Source of the DNA: Malurus cyaneus samueli
Lineage: Eukaryota > Chordata > Aves > Passeriformes > Maluridae
NCBI GenBank assembly: GCA_009741485.1
Contig: VKON01000103.1
Location: forward strand, 744,858 to 808,857
DNA: 64,000 nt
Reading direction: 5' to 3'
Within the stretch, counting starts at the first letter, position 1. Every line of letters starts with the position of its first letter. Position numbers and translations under genes: made by a program. Of this stretch, positions 50,934 through 62,100 are shown in pieces. Below the pieces are notes generated by a model. That model saw only the letters and a program-made list of their open reading frames with translations. It did no database searches and had not been told where the DNA came from.

Positions 50934-51031
50934 CAGACCAATTGATAAAAAAAGTCTTCTTACTAGAACAGATGTCATTGTTCAGACCAATTGGTAAAAA
51001 AAGTCTTCTTACTAGAACAGATGTAATACAC
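50934..51031. repeat. Two-copy tandem duplication, 49-bp period
   Basis: The word beginning CAGACCAATT and ending TAGAACAGATGT occurs at 50934 and again at 50983, with one A/G difference in the first part. The copies are nearly identical. Confidence 0.9.
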
Positions 51032-51638
51032 TTTAAAAAAAAAAAATCCTTAATATGTTGACATTTTTGCCAGAGAGAACTACACTTATTGAGCAGTTTG
51101 GGGGTTTTTTTTCCCCAATCTTCTCTTTTTATCCCAGAAGCTTTCACGGACACACGCTGTCCTTAGAAAAAGCTTTCGGGAGCCTCTTGTGGCTTTTGTT
51201 CATGATTTTTAAAGCCATTTAAACAATCCATGGCTGTTTGCAGTGATGGGAGCTGCCCTTGGGGCGGGTGGGACTCCCCAAATTTTGGGTGCTGCTGTAA
51301 GGACTTGGCGCCATCTCGTGCCCAGCTCTTAAATCACACACGGGATTTTCCTGAGTTTGTTTTTGGGATGTTTTTGGGATGCTCGTTCCTGCTCCAGGCA
51401 AACACAGCCTCCTCATTTTGGGGGTTTTTATAAAGCCGGGGCTTAGCGAGCCTGCTTTAGTAAAACAGAGCTGTCAGAGGGCAGCCGAAGCCTTTCCAGG
51501 CAGACCCAGCTTTGTTAAATCTGCGTTTGCTCTCAGGGCCAGGCCTAGGCCTGATCACAGAGTTTAATCGCGTGTTTCTGCTGTGTTTGTGTGCAGAATT
51601 CATCCCCTATCAGCTGTTATTCCATTCCTTCCGTGAGG

Positions 51639-51677
51639 CAATGTTGAGTCGGGGGACTTGTTTCAGTCCCAACATTG
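51639..51677. repeat. Bulged hairpin
   Basis: CAATGTT (51639-51645) pairs with AACATTG (51671-51677), and GGGACT (51653-51658) pairs with AGTCCC (51665-51670). Seven unpaired bases lie on the left arm and the loop is six bases. Confidence 0.65.
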
Positions 51678-51981
51678 GGGGATTTGACAAATGTCGGAAT
51701 TTGTTGTGGAAGAAAAACATGCTTGAGACGCTTGTGAGTTACGCAGGGTGTTATTAAGCTGTTTCTTGACTGGAATAAATCTATTGTTGTATTATCTCTT
51801 AAGGAAATGTTCCAGCAGCATTTGGGTTTGATTTCCCTAAGGTTTTTCAAAATGTATTTCTCACTTTACAAAACACACACAGAATCCTTGTACCTTCAAA
51901 CCTTAGGAGAGGCAGAAAAGCTCCAAGCAGCGCTTACCTGCAAGCTCTGAGGTGGGAGATAAGCCGGGCCTGTGTCCACTC

Positions 51982-52510
51982 GTGTTCTCAGATGGTGTCC
52001 TTGGTTCCTCAGATATGTCCTTGGTGTCCTTGACCCCTCAGATGGTGTCCTTGTCCCCTCAGATGGTGTCCTTGGCCCCTCAGATGTGTCCTTGACCCCT
52101 CAGATGGTGTCCTTGGTTCCTCAGATGGTGTCCTTGACCCCTCAGATGGTGTCCTTGTCCCAGATGGTGTCCTTGACCCCTCAGATGTGTCCTTGCCCTC
52201 AGATGGTGTCCCTTGGTTCCTCAGATGGTGTCCTTGACCCCTCAGATGTGTCCTTGACCCCTCAGATGTGTCTTGGTTCCTCAATGGTGTCCTTGACCCC
52301 TCAGATGTGTCCTTGACCCCTCAGATGGTGTCCTTGGTTCCTCAGATGGTGTCCTTGACCCCTCAGATGTGTCCTTGACCCCTCAGATGGTGTCCTTGGT
52401 TCCTCAGATGGTCCTTGGCTCCTCGTGGTCCTGGCTCCTCAGATGGTGTCCTTGGTGTCCTTGACCCCTCAGATGGTGTCCTTGACCCCTCAGATGGTGT
52501 CCTTGGTTCC
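51982..52510. repeat. Minisatellite, about two dozen copies of a 20-23-bp unit
   Basis: The unit is GATGGTGTCCTTGACCCCTC, alternating with variants GTCCTTGGTTCCTCA and GTCCTTGTCCC, often missing a GG. Frames open through it on both strands are repeat artefacts. Confidence 0.95.
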
Positions 52511-52655
52511 TGGTGAGTGTGAGGGTGGTGGTGGCTGTCACACAACCCTTTTTGTCACAATTCCCAGCCTTTAGGCTGCGATCAGAGCCTTCCCAGGCTG
52601 TGGAGCTGCACTGGGGCCGCTCTGGCCCATATGGCCTGATTGAACAAAACCCGCC

Positions 52656-52692
52656 GAGCTGGCTGAGCTGAGCTGAGCTGAGCTGAGCTGAA
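52656..52692. repeat. (GAGCT)n microsatellite
   Basis: About seven consecutive five-base units of GAGCT end near GAACTCAC. Confidence 0.9.
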
Positions 52693-52816
52693 CTCACAGG
52701 GCCAGATTAGCCTAAGCCACTTTCATCTCACCCGACGGTGGCCAGAGCGGACAAGGTCAGCTCCTGGGGCTCAGCTGATTCCCTGCAGTTCAGTCACATG
52801 CCCCAGCTCAGAGTTT

Positions 52817-52867
52817 GTGTAGTTTGTTTAGTTTGTTTAGTTTGTTTAGTTTGTTTAGTTTGTTTAC
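52817..52867. repeat. (TAGTTTGTT)n short tandem repeat
   Basis: About five copies of a nine-base unit lie within T-rich sequence, 130 bases from the GAGCT array. Confidence 0.9.
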
Positions 52868-54695
52868 TGCTCAGCGCTGAGATGTGGCTCTGCCAGGGAT
52901 GAGTGCTACTGTGGAGATTAAAGAGCAGTGGGCAGTTTCTCTGAGTCTTTGCTCTGATTCACATCTTAAAATTATCTTAAGTGTCAGTCTGAAAGCAGCC
53001 ATTAAGGTCTATTAGGGGAAAAAAATCCCAGGAAAAAAAACCCGTCCACAAACGCGGAGCCAACAACAGAAAAAGCAGCAGATCCTTGTCTCTAGTGCAT
53101 GTCTTGGACCCAGGAGCTGATAAGTGTGCCTGGAAATTCTGAATAATTGTCCATTACTGACAAATCAGTGGGAGCTCCTGGATTTACAGGTTCCCTGGGG
53201 ACACCTAGCCTGGGTTGGCACAATTCAGTTTTCCTGCCAAAGAACCCTTCACTCTTTCTGCATTTCCCCATTTCTATTGTTCCTCTCCCACCTTCAGAGA
53301 TAAACCTGGTGTTTCTCTGAGACTTGATCTAGTACCTAAGACCTGGTTTGTTTATCCAACAGACTGCAGATTTTCAGCAGTTCTCTACTCTTAGAGTTGA
53401 GATTTCTTTTGTTTTTTTCTGCTGTCAAAATCTGAAGATCTCTTCTGCTCTTTTCAGCTGAAACATTTAGGAAAATTTTCACATTTTTCAGATTCCTTTA
53501 AATATCTCCTTTGGTCTTAAAACCCAGCTCACCATTCATAGAGAACCTAAACCACTGACTTTACCCAGTGCAGTTGTACACAAATTAAATTCTTGTTTCC
53601 CTGGAGTAATGGAATGCATGAGGACAGGAATTTAACTTCTGCTTTGCTTTGCTTGTGCATTGTCAGATATCAGGATCCTCTTTCTGTGTACATACCACAT
53701 TCCTTTTTCAAAAGAATTCATATCTTGTTTATGAGCATTCCTTGCTGTTTTTCTGGTTAGTCAATCATGTGATGTTTTATTTCCTCACCAAACAGCCCAA
53801 CAAATTCTTTAAGCGTGGACACAAACAAGGGTGAAATGAAAAACTATGTTTATGGATACAGTGTTGAAGTTAAATTGGTGTTGTGAGTAATATCAATGTT
53901 AATATAAATATTTCACCAAAAAGTTTGCCTGTGGACATGACAAGCAGCACCTTCCTTGCCCTCTAGCTCCATCCGAGGGAGTCAGAAAAATCATATCTAA
54001 TAAGAAAACTGCAGCTTCATTGTGCCAGCTGGATTTCAGCTGGGCTCTGACTGATAAATCTGTGGAGGTTTTTTGCTGCAGAAGGTGGGTGGGGAGAACT
54101 CAAATGTTTTCTTGTAAAAAAATTAGATCTCTCCTCTTTTTCAAACATTAAAATGTAAACATACAAGCGTATGACCATTGGCAACGTGAGAAAGTGGCAA
54201 AACCAGGAGCTCTCAAAATTGAGCCACCTCAAAAGTATTTTACTTTTTGAGATAGTTCTAAAGGTTACAACACAACATTTCCCACAGATATTTCTTTCCT
54301 TGTTCTCTTACTCTTACAAAGCAGCTCAAGAAACTGAAAGAAAAGCCCCAGTCCTGTAATCATGGAGCAGAGGCTGACTCACTGCATGGGGTCAGTCCCA
54401 GTGAGAAATCAGCCCTAAATAAAAAGGAAAGGCAGATGGTTATCTGCAATAAATATGACACTTGCACAGGGAGCAGTTAAGAATGTTTCTTTATTAACCT
54501 TTTCCACATAAAGCTTTTACTTGTTCAAAATTATTTTAAAAGGGGTTTCAAACAGCAAGGGCCTTTGAAATGTTTTGCATTAATAATAAATTCCAAGACA
54601 GATTAAACCCACGGTTTATGCTGTCTGTATGAACAGCAGGAAAGCAGAGTGAGTAATACCCAGATATCACAAACAGAAAGATGATTAGACACTGT

Positions 54696-54842
54696 AATGT
54701 CCCCATCCCTGGAGGTGTTTAAGCAAAGATGAGGTGTATCACTCAGCTCTGTGGTCTGGTCGACACCATGGTGTCCAGTCAAAATTTGACCTCAATGATC
54801 CCAGAGATTTTTTCCAAGTTAACCAGTCCTGGGATTCTGTAC
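54696..54842 (+). mobile_element. CR1-like LINE 3' tail
   Basis: CCCCATCCCTGGAGGTGTTTA near the start, TGGTGTCC in the middle and the ending TGGGATTCTGT follow the 3' end of CR1 LINEs in sense orientation, as I remember the consensus. It is strongly diverged and has no coding capacity. Boundaries are approximate. Confidence 0.75.
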
Positions 54843-57800
54843 ATTGTTTTCTCTGGTCTCAGGGCTCAATGTGATGGAAGTATCATAAAACATTATTTTC
54901 TTACAAGCAATGCAAACCCATGAAAAGTTCAACCAACCTGAAAAGCCACAGCTCCTGGTTTTTGCCTTCAGGAGGAGCTATTTCTTCAGTATGAGGAGAG
55001 CTGTGTTTTGATGATTTTGGTCCTACAGTTTCTTTGCTGGACTTATGCACATGTCTTTGGCCATGTCCTGCAACTGGAGATGAGCACACACGTTGGGAAG
55101 CAGCATGGGAGGGACAATGTGGGCTGAGACAGAGCAGGATGACAGCAGGCACCTAAGAGTTGTATTTTTTAGTGATAAACCCATCTGTAACAAACATTTA
55201 GTGCGTGTTTTTCTGATATGGTGGCTGCTTGCATGAATACCAGAACAGGCTGTCACCCTCCAGATCCAAGCAGTTGGGAATGAAGAAGAAAAAGAGATGG
55301 GAAGATTATTTTCTGGCAAACAAGTTTCTCTCAGATGGGCACTGTGAAAATTAACCTAGTTGTACTGGCATGATTTACACCATGCTCCTAACATCAAGCT
55401 CTGCTCTACTGGTAAGTTGATTTTAACAGTCACAGACCCTCGGTAGCCACAAAACCCAAATAAAGCACACAGTTATCAGAAAGCTTAAATTCATCACACA
55501 GGTGTCAATAAATCAAAGCTGAAAACCTTCCTGTCTGTGATGATTCTGAGTGTTTCAAGTGCAAAGAGGACAGAATCACTGTAGGTTATTCTGATCAGAG
55601 CCACCTTTCTGCAGAGGAGACGGCAGAAAGAGTGGAGGTCATGGAAAATGAGGAGAATCTGTGCAGTGAGAGCCTGGCTCACATGGAAAGGGCAGTCATG
55701 ATTTAATGCAGGGAAAGGATGAGCTGAGTGCAGTGTCGGGGAAGAGGTGAGGGACTTCATCACATCCAAGCACTGAGCAGTGCTGCTGTTGTTGGGAGAT
55801 GAGGATCCTGCCGTGTGTTGAATTCCCCTCTGAGAGCACTGCCAAGCACAACAGTGAGCCAAGAGGAGATTCTGAACAGGAAAAAGCAAAGAGCTGGTGG
55901 TTCAGATGAAAAGGGCACGGTGGCTCGGATGAAATTAGCACAGTGGTTCAGATGGTTCAGTGGCTCAGAGCACACGGAGAAAGTGTGGCACAAAAGGACT
56001 TGGATAAAAAGGGCAGTAATGGGTGCTATCTAGATGGTGAAGGCAGAGGTCATAAACTCATTTGTGTTTTTTGTTCCTGATGAAGACTCCTCTGTGTTCA
56101 TCTCCTTGTAGCAATTCCATTTCCATGGTAACAATCAGACCATCCACCTGAACTGGAAGTCAATGGCCTCTTTCACGCAGCCTTGTCATGGCCAACCACT
56201 GCCTGGCTGACAGTCCTTCGCCCTTGCCTTTTGAACACTGCTGGCTGGGAGCAGGTTATTCAGCTCACAAATCTGTCATCCTTTCTCTTTCTGAGCACAC
56301 AGTCCTTATTTCTGCTCTTTGTCATCCAGGATTTAACTAAATTTATCTTTATGCAGAGGACGTGGGATCTCCTCATGCTCCTGGACAGACCATGGGGATG
56401 GAGAAGGATGGCCCACAAACATTTGATAATGAGCTGTTCTTTTATGGATGCTGGGAGCCCTTCTCTGTGCCTCCCTTTCCTGCTTGCAGGATGTCTGGGT
56501 GCTTCACCCCCTCTTGGGCTTTAATTCATCATAAAGCTTGGATTTCCAGGGCAGCAAGGCTCAGAGAAGACCCTGCCAGAACCTTTGAGGAGATTGCACA
56601 TTAAAATCCGTGTACAGAACATTAACGTAGGCTTTCCCCGTTGTGTAATACTGTGGCACAAAGCACAGACCAAGAATGCCTTTTCTAAAGAGCAGACTCA
56701 ATCCCTATTAACATCCAAAGCCTTGATTTCTTAAATAAGGAAACCCACACAACGTTTTCAGTGAAAGCTCTCAAAGCATCCCAAAGGTGGCTGATACCAT
56801 TTTGCATTTGTTGGAAAGGCCTTTAACCCAGGATCACACAGGAAAGCAGTGCCAGCCCTCTTCCCTCCAGCCTGAGGATGTCTTTAGCATCCTGGGGCTG
56901 CTGCAAGACAGAAATAAAGCTCTGGTCACTGAGGCTGCTGAGAATGATAGAGTTTATTTTACAAACAGTGTCACTGTTGCAGCTCAGCAGTCTATACTCT
57001 CTTAATCGTGTTCTGCAACTCCTTTTCAGAATCATTCCCTGATGTTTGGCTGCTCTGTGGATGCTATTTTTAAACAGAACAACAGCTCTTTCAGTGTAAT
57101 GAACAAAATGGGCTTTCTGTACAAACAGCTGTGGATTGCTTTTCAAGTACCATTATTTGTGGTTTTTCTGGCGGGGATTTTTTTGGTGTGTTTGTTTGTT
57201 TGCTGTTAAACAGAAATGCAGCTGTCATTAAAATAATTGAAAAAATACAGTCAGTACCTGTATTTCACAATAAAAACCTTTTTTTTAAAACATTATTTAA
57301 CATTTTTAACATTATTTTGGAAACAAAAGTACATGGAGTTTGTGACTCACACACCCAGGATTGAGCAGTGTCATGCCCTCACATGCACCATTGTCCTCGT
57401 CTGAGCCACCTTTCCTGTACAGGTGTTTTCCTGGAGCTGGAGGATAGGGTGAGAAAAGTTCTGCTTTAGCAGAAGTGGAAGTGACTTGAAGCATTGGGAA
57501 AAATGATGGAAGAGGACTAATAAGAAAAAACACCAAAGACTGACAAATAAAATCTTTAAAAGTACTGTATGACACAGAACAGTTCATCTGGGAACATTCC
57601 TTCTGACACACAGTGACATGCTCAAAAATATTGAAAAGTGGCAACTAGAAGCTGATAAAAATGAATATTTGGCTGCAGCTAATGTACTGGCAGGATCAAC
57701 AGTGGTCTGCACAGCTATGGGGATAAGAAATGTGGGATTTTCATGGAAATACTCTGGTAGTCCCATGATTAGGAACAGCCTTGATGTGATATGTGAGAGT

Positions 57801-58159
57801 TGTATGTTGAATAAACTGTGTTTGTGAGGGTGTGTATTCCTACTCTTTGTGATGGAATGAACCTCTCCTGATCAATCTCATAGCTAATTTTATGATTTTA
57901 TATTGCTCACTAGAAGGTTTTCTGCAGTGATCTTCAGAGTTGTGAGGGTTGTCAGACTGTGCTGGAGACAGGAAGGATTTCTGATTTGATTTCTGTGGCA
58001 CTGAAGCAGAACACACAGTTTCAATAGGAGGAGAACCTGTCTCTTATATTATTATTTTTTTAAATTAACTTCAGACTTTAATTTTTGTGTGTGAGGGGGT
58101 TGTACATGTGCGATATTTAGTCATCATGTACTTTATATTAATGGAGTTTTCACATATTC

Positions 58160-58165
58160 TTTATT
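58160..58165 (-). terminator. OLFML1: OLFML1 polyadenylation signal
   Basis: AATAAA on the minus strand lies about 160 bases after the OLFML1 stop codon. It would give a short 3' untranslated region (about 58140-58324). Other AATAAA words further on cannot be excluded. Confidence 0.55.
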
Positions 58166-58324
58166 AGACATTAGTTTAATATTACTGGGGTGTGTAAGCC
58201 TTAAGTTATGCAAAACAGATGAAAATTGTAACAGATGGGAATAATGTAATTTTCATGAACATTAATGGCTGTGTTGACCTGGGACCGTTGGCTTTTAAGT
58301 CTATTTGAAAAGCTGCTAAAGATT

Positions 58325-59103
58325 CTAAACCTTTTTCTCGGTGTGAAGCTTGTAAAGGATCTGGGAGCCATCACCCCAGGCGAAGAGCTGCTGTTCTTTG
58401 GGGTTGTAGTGCACAGTGGAATGACTGCCCTGGCGCTTTGGCAAACGCAGCCCTGGGCTGCTGTGAGCACTGGGAGCACCCAGAACATCATAAAGGCACT
58501 GGATGTGGGAGCTGCCTCCAGAAGGAGAGTTGTACACCACGTGCAGGGTGTTGCAGGCCATGAAAGCTGCCTCAGCATCCCTGCTGCTGCAGGGGGTGTC
58601 CCAGCTGTGCTCCACAGCCATGCTGACCGGTTCAATTTTGGTCACCACGATGTTCGCCCCAATCTCTGGCTCTGCGTGCAGCGCCCACAGCCCCTGCTCA
58701 TCCACGGCCAGGTCGATTTTTGTTTGTGGAGAAAGCTGGTAGGCAGGAATCCTCCCAGCCCCTGGCAGCAGCATTTGGCCGGCGACATTTCTTCTCAGGA
58801 TGTTGAATTTAATGATCTCGTTCAAGGAGCCGTGCCTGTGGTAGAAGAGGAAGCCCTGGTAGATGGCGTGGCCAGTTCCTTGCCAGGGCCATGGCAAGGG
58901 GACCCTGCGAGCCTTCAGGGTCTGATTGTTCTCCATGAATGCCATGATGCTTGAAAATTCCAGCACTACGTTATTTACAGAGCCGCTCAATAAATAAATC
59001 TTGGCGTGCTTTTTGCCAGGATCCTTCATCCAAGAGCCGTGCTTTTCTCCAGTTTTCTTAACTATCTTCAGGGACTTAATACCTGCAAGCACATGGTCAC
59101 AAC
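58325..59103 (-). CDS. OLFML1: OLFML1 exon 3, olfactomedin domain and stop
   Basis: The acceptor ends CCCTGCAG. The first two bases GT complete the Ser139 codon begun in exon 2, and CDHVLAGIKSLK follows, matching the human order SCDNMLMGIKSLK. The exon encodes residues 140-397 and ends in TAG at 58327-58325 after YKLHTEKKV. This single exon holds the whole domain, as is usual for olfactomedin-like genes. A 229-codon frame on the opposite strand (58265-58954) is a shadow of it. Confidence 0.96.
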
Positions 59104-62100
59104 CTGCAGGGAAACACCCAAAGACAAAAGAACATTAGAATATCTGTACATTTTCTAGTTTCCTTTCTTTGTATTGCTAAGTTTCCTTTTAATTCATCTC
59201 TATATTATTCAATATAATAATAAAGGTTTCAGCTGCTATGATAACTAGCGCTGAAAATAGTTTTATATGATATATTCCTGCTTAGAAAACTGTGTATCTT
59301 CGTGTACCTGTAGAGAGTTGGGTTTTGTTCTATTACAACAGTGTTACCCCAAAGGAATTTTATTTGTGTGCATGAAAGGAGACTGAGATCAGGTGATTTT
59401 GTGATTATTCTTGTGGGTCCATTTACAGTGCTGTAATTTTACTTCAGAGAACTGACTTCTGGTTTAGATCAACACAGTAAAATAATCAAATTTATTTCCT
59501 GTTGGAGGCATACAAATGAAAATCCATTATCCTGCTATGCCAGATGAATAGTATTTTTTTTTCAGGACTGATCTTATCCTCAGGTAGACTCTTTTTATGC
59601 ATTTATAGTGTAAAAAGAAATAAAAATAGATCAGCACAACAGAAAGCCAAAACACTGGGCTTTCTTCCCATTCCCTTTCCCAATACCTGCACACAAAGGA
59701 ACCAGAGCAAAATATAGATCACAAACCCAGGGATGTGCATGCATTAAGGTGGTTTTTAAAGGATTTGGTGTGATGTCTGTGCAGTCAATTCCTGTGCCAG
59801 GAGCGTGGCTGGAAGAACCACAAAGTTTTTCACCTCACTGAAGGGTTAAAATTGCTGTCACAATTTTAGCTTTTGCATTCGCTCTGCATGGATGTTTCAG
59901 GCCAGAAAGCACCAGGCCTGTGAGGACTCAGCCATTTAGACTGTAAGATCTTTATCAAGCAGCATCCTTTCCAGGAAAAAAAAAACAAACTAAAACCATT
60001 GCAAGGCGTGTTAGCAAGCTTGTTTACCAAGGGAGCTCATAAATTACTCGCCGCAGCATTTGAAGTTTGAGGAATTGCTTTCAGTGAAGTGCAGCCATCC
60101 CAGTAAACAGGACAAACAAAGCTCCAAGGCAGGAAGTTCTGGCAGCAGATGAAATGGAGAGAGAGAGAATCCATCCCCCCTGTTTTTTGGCCTGATATGA
60201 ACCTATTGAAGTCAGTGGCAAGACTCCAGTTGCCTGTAGAAAGCGATCTTTATGTCGTTTGTGTGTGCTGATACCCTCTAATCAAATTGGATATTGCTGC
60301 TACAGCATGGAGGGTTTTGTTTCCTGGGAGTTTTCACTCTTTCCCTGAGCAAGCCACAATAGCTTTTCCCAAAACTAACATTTATTGAGTAGATAGATTG
60401 AAAAAAATTAAAGCTGCTGAAGCAAAGCCAGACTTAGCAGCCTCTTCCTCTAACCAGATTTTTTGTCTGAAATCTGTGAACAGTGCCTCTCTTCTTGAGA
60501 GAAGACTTTTAACTCTCTTTGGTTTTTTTTTTAACAGCTTGAAGGAAGAATGAGAAATTCACAGTAAGCAAAAAGATTACCAAATTTTTCCCACATTTTT
60601 CTGCAATGAACTCTTCAAAGCGCACTGTTTCCTACCATTTCCCAAAATGTGCAGAAGATAGCGTCACATTTTCTACCCAAAGCAGGATGAGGGATCAGCT
60701 ACTGCATGTAAAAACAGTGATTTTACTCAATGGTTATTTTCTGTGTGGACTTGAACCAAACACAGTAACAAGGCTGGGCTCAAAAAAACCTCCTTTCTGC
60801 TAGATTTTTCAAGTGACCCAGCAAAAATAATCATAGATTCTGGTTAAGGCATGACAGCATAGAAGCAGAGGTGCTATTTGCTAGAGTTGAAGGTCTTCCT
60901 GCTGTTTTTTAAGTGCTGTAAAATCTACACAGGGACTACTTTTGCCATCAAACTCAATGGGAAAAGCAGGACAGCAAAGCAGATGCAAATTGTAGAAGTG
61001 AATTAGGTATTTTATTGTGAATTTCATTTTATTTTTGAGGTTTTGACCCTGCCCAGTCTGAAAAACAAAGACCACCATTAATATCTTAGTACAGCTGCAG
61101 CACTCAGAAATGTATTTTTCTGGGACTTTGCAAGAGCGCACCTTCAGAAGATCTTCCACGACTTTACAATAAAAAGCACCTTCCAAAGGAATGAATTTGA
61201 CATGCAGCAGAATTTCTGCAAAGTAAATATCTGAATTGTATTTTCCTCCCTCCGTCTCCCATACCTTTTTTGCTTATACAGGATTTTTATAAGCCTAATT
61301 TTTATAAGCTATAATCATCAACATGCATGGGACAGGGGTCTGGCTCCTCACCCCAAAGTTCTGACAAATAAACAGTTCTTACTTGCATTCAGCATGAGTT
61401 TAAGTCTCTTTTTCTCTTCTGCCTCTTCCAGGAGCTGCTGTTCCACCAGTCCTTCGTGCACTTCCACGCAGGCATTGGAATCTGTGACAGATCCAAAATA
61501 CTCAATGTCCCTCTGTGCGTGCTCAAGCCTCGTGAGCAAATTCTCTACTTCCCTCTTAAGCTCAGCCTTAGCAGTGTTCAGTCCTGCCAGTCGGGACAGC
61601 ACCATCTTTGAGAAGTCTCGGAATTCCTCCACGTATCCCAGCACGTCTTGGTTGCATTTTTCCATCCTCTTCTTGAGTTGGGGAAAAAAAAATACATGGG
61701 AAGAAGTGGATATTCTGTGTGCATCACAACCTCAGTCATTATTACTTTAAAAACCACGCTGGTCTCTCCTTCCCAGTCCCCCTGCATCCATCTATTCCAT
61801 CCCAGTGGGATTTTTGTTGGAGGAGAACATCTGAGACTGGCACAAGCATTCCCAGGTCGGGATAAAAACCACACATTTATTTTCTTGGCATGGTTACTGA
61901 CAGCCACACACTTTGTTTTGCTGCCTAAAGAGGCAAAAGTGCTCTGGAAACAGCCAGAGGTACTTAAAGGGCTCGTGATGTCTATGAATTGCTTTCCAGA
62001 AACTTTTTGGAACTCCTGTAGGACCACTGGTGAAGTAGTCTGTCGGAGCTTTCTACAGGAAATCTATAAATATGAACATTTGACATAAATGCACCTCTTC

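Larger units (their letters stand above)
47531..58159. other. Intergenic region between OLFML1 and PPFIBP2
   Basis: No gene was recognised in these 10.6 kb. The content is a 49-bp tandem duplication (50934-51031), a hairpin (51639-51677), the 52-kb minisatellite, two short-period repeats near 52.65 and 52.82 kb, and a CR1 tail (54696-54842). A strong donor consensus on the minus strand at 51936 (GCAG followed by GTAAGC) could belong to a distal PPFIBP2 leader exon, but nothing else supports it. Confidence 0.65.

Noticed and set aside
51972..52697. Repetitive frames over the 52-kb array
   Set aside because: The minisatellite produces Gln/Ser/Leu- or Gly/Thr-rich translations with no start, splice or domain support.
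58265..58954. 229-codon plus-strand open frame
   Set aside because: It lies exactly antisense to the OLFML1 olfactomedin exon. The minus strand carries the recognised protein and the plus frame resembles nothing.
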